Part shown: positions 42,472 to 43,799 of the stretch, one piece after another
How positions within the stretch are numbered: position 1 is the first letter of the stretch
How the letters are laid out: each line of letters starts with the position of its first letter
Source: DALYJJ01 sp031969915
GTDB taxonomy: Bacteria; Acidobacteriota; Terriglobia; Bryobacterales; Bryobacteraceae
Length of the DNA: 43,799 nt
Direction: 5' to 3'
NCBI GenBank assembly: GCA_031969915.1
Contig: DALYJJ010000041.1
Location: 1-43,799 of the forward strand
Translations under genes and position numbers: made by a program
Notes under the pieces: generated by a model
What the model was told of the DNA's origin: nothing
The model's input: only the letters and a program-made list of their open reading frames with translations
Databases searched by the model: none

Positions 42472-42837
42472 CTACGAACGGTCCGTGACGCGAGGGAGCC
42501 AGACGACCAGGCTCCTGATCTGCTCGGGTGTCACGGAACTCCAGAGGAGCAGCAGCCCTTCGATGATCGCGGCAAGTGCCCGCGACGACGGGACCAGTAC
42601 GACCCCCGGTGAATCGTGAGTGGCGATGAACCTCCTGAACTCAACGGGTATCGTGTGTGTGTCCGCCGTCACGAGCACTCTTCCGGCGGCTGCGGCGAGC
42701 GCCAGCACATCGGAGTCGGGCATCCCGTCGGGCACGACGCCTCCGTGGCCCGCGAAATCGATCGACGGCTCACGGCGCAACAGTCCTCGCCATATAGCGG
42801 GATCGAGGTTGGCGTCAGCCTGAAAGCGAATTCTCAA
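42472..42837 (-). CDS. DUF5615 PIN-like toxin
   Basis: 121 residues from a TTG whose codon overlaps the stop of the upstream gene (TTGA). It has FQADANLDPAIWRGLLRREP, a conserved early Asp, then VLVTADTHTIPVEFRRF, which carries another acidic residue of the PIN-like/Mut7-C type. DUF5615 proteins are predicted nucleases paired with DUF433 antitoxins, as here. No active-site test is possible from sequence alone. Confidence 0.8.
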   Translation of the reverse strand: MRIRFQADANLDPAIWRGLLRREPSIDFAGHGGVVPDGMPDSDVLALAAAAGRVLVTADTHTIPVEFRRFIATHDSPGVVLVPSSRALAAIIEGLLLLWSSVTPEQIRSLVVWLPRVTDRS

Positions 42838-43157
42838 ACTGGATCCCGCGCTTTGTCCTCTCGTGCCTTCTCGAAGGCGGCGAGCATCTCCGCGGACAGC
42901 GGATGGCTCTCCTGAAGCTTCTGAAAGAAGGCCGCCTCTTCCTCCAGATAGGATTCGATCTCATTCGGGTGCTCGAGGATATAGGTGAGCACTCCGTACA
43001 CCTTGGCCAATGACCCGATGGACGGAAAGGCGCGGAAGATATCCTCAGCGGTACCGCCGCGGCGGAACGCGAACGTGACGACGTCGATGCCGATTCTCGA
43101 GCCGGCCACGTAGTGTCCGCCATTCCGGGTTTCGATGTACGGGCTGGGCGGCAACAT
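42834..43157 (-). CDS. DUF433 antitoxin
   Basis: 107 residues from the ATG at 43157. The DUF433 core is visible: YIETRNGGHYVAGSRIGIDVVTFAFRRGGTAEDIFRAFPSIGSLAKVYGVLTYILEHP. It has a helix-turn-helix-like fold and usually precedes a DUF5615 toxin gene, which overlaps its end here. It probably binds both its promoter and the toxin. A TAGACT hexamer and AGGAAA precede the start. Confidence 0.85.
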   Translation of the reverse strand: MLPPSPYIETRNGGHYVAGSRIGIDVVTFAFRRGGTAEDIFRAFPSIGSLAKVYGVLTYILEHPNEIESYLEEEAAFFQKLQESHPLSAEMLAAFEKAREDKARDPV

Positions 43158-43194
43158 GGGGTTTCCTACTGACAGTCTACGCGCCGCTGCCTTG

Positions 43195-43799
43195 CTACGC
43201 CAGCACTTCCCTGATCAGGTTTCCGTGCACGTCGGTCAGGCGCATGTCGCGGCCGTTGAAATAGTAGGTCAGCCTCTCGTGGTCCATGCCCAGCAGGTGC
43301 AGGATCGTGGCGTGGAGGTCGTACACGGACTTCTTGTTCTCCACGGCGCGGTAGCCGTACTGGTCGGTGGCGCCGATGATCGTGCCGCCCTTTACGCCCG
43401 CGCCCGCCAGCCAGACGAAGAAGCCGTCGGGGTTATGGTCGCGGCCGTCCATGCGCTGTGAGATCGGCATGCGGCCGAACTCGCTGTGGAAGACAATCAG
43501 CGTGCTGTCGAAGAGGCCGCGGCTCTTGAGGTCCTTGATCAGTCCGGCGATCGGCTTGTCGATCTCCGAGGCGTGCTGGCCGTGGTTGCCCTTCAGGTCG
43601 AAGTGCGCATCCCAGCTCGGCTCGAAGTTGCCGCCGCCGGAGTAGAGTTGGACGAACCGCACGCCGCGCTCCACCAGGCGGCGCGCCATCAGCGCCTGCC
43701 GTCCGAAGTACTCGGTGGGTTTGTCGTCCAGGCCGTAGAGCCGGCGCGTGGCCTCGCTTTCCTTGCCGATGTCGATCGCTTCGGTGGCGTGCATCTGCA
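43195..43799 (-). CDS. DUF1501 family protein, C-terminal part (runs off the window)
   Basis: About 201 codons are visible; the frame is open to the window edge. It contains RQALMARRLVERGVRFVQLYSGGGNFEPSWDAHFDLKGNHGQHASEIDKPIAGLIKDLKSRGL, TLIVFHSEFGRMPISQRMDGRDHNPDGFFVWLAGAGVKGG and a final YFNGRDMRLTDVHGNLI. This is the DUF1501 (sulfatase-like) end seen in many Planctomycetota and Acidobacteriota proteins. Its metal-site type residues (His, Asp) are present. These genes often sit next to DUF1549/DUF1553 genes, which would lie outside this window. Confidence 0.88.
   Translation of the reverse strand, partial: QMHATEAIDIGKESEATRRLYGLDDKPTEYFGRQALMARRLVERGVRFVQLYSGGGNFEPSWDAHFDLKGNHGQHASEIDKPIAGLIKDLKSRGLFDSTLIVFHSEFGRMPISQRMDGRDHNPDGFFVWLAGAGVKGGTIIGATDQYGYRAVENKKSVYDLHATILHLLGMDHERLTYYFNGRDMRLTDVHGNLIREVLA

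Overview
The window looks like a chromosomal segment of an Acidobacteriota of the Bryobacterales/Solibacter type. This is inferred from gene content, not from a marker tree. The DNA is GC-rich and densely coded. It carries a Tat-exported Gfo/Idh/MocA oxidoreductase, a DUF1501 protein, a sialate-esterase-like protein, a secreted PIG-L deacetylase and two sodium:solute symporters. That mix is typical of Solibacter-like soil bacteria. I see no rRNA, tRNA, CRISPR array, prophage or insertion sequence.

Layout. 1-2411 (minus): yceD-rpmF-plsX followed by a partial dsbD. 2473-3814: an aquaporin-family channel and msrA, divergent from a 25-bp promoter. 3820-5587: a decayed gene and a Tat-type oxidoreductase. 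5641-10847 (plus): BON protein, SASA-type esterase, parvulin PPIase, small HExxH protein, TlpA-like lipoprotein, free-standing DsbD-alpha domain and a GT9 glycosyltransferase. 10819-17137 (minus): glycine cleavage operon gcvT-gcvH-gcvPA-gcvPB, then a GT39-like membrane glycosyltransferase. 17391-22189: an OmpA/Pal-like lipoprotein, convergent with an NtrC-type regulator, its histidine kinase and a lipoprotein. 22334-27071 (plus): bacterioferritin, then a coupled PIG-L deacetylase, 43-residue membrane protein and sodium symporter. 27055-33480: glgC, homoserine dehydrogenase, an exported methyltransferase-like protein, a frameshifted serine hydrolase, small unknowns and yceH. 33504-42467: a LacI regulator divergent from a sugar cluster (enolase-superfamily enzyme, symporter, FucI-type isomerase, ribulokinase, ribulose-5-phosphate 4-epimerase, lipoprotein mutarotase). 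42472-43157: a DUF433/DUF5615 toxin-antitoxin pair. 43195-43799: the 3' part of a DUF1501 gene.

How the genes work together. The sugar cluster can take up and isomerise a pentose such as L-arabinose, phosphorylate it and epimerise it to D-xylulose-5-phosphate. It has its own LacI-type operator directly downstream of a strong promoter at 35808-35857. The PIG-L cassette reads as a deacetylate-then-import module. The gcv genes form a complete split-P glycine cleavage set apart from the L-protein.

Three observations stand out. (1) At least eleven starts lie 6-9 nt after a -10-like hexamer, as expected for leaderless mRNAs. (2) Two divergent gene pairs share overlapping -10 elements on opposite strands. 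(3) Three minus-strand genes (an unknown exported protein, gcvPB and a beta-lactamase-family hydrolase) each carry a frame change in the same direction. These could be assembly errors or real decay.
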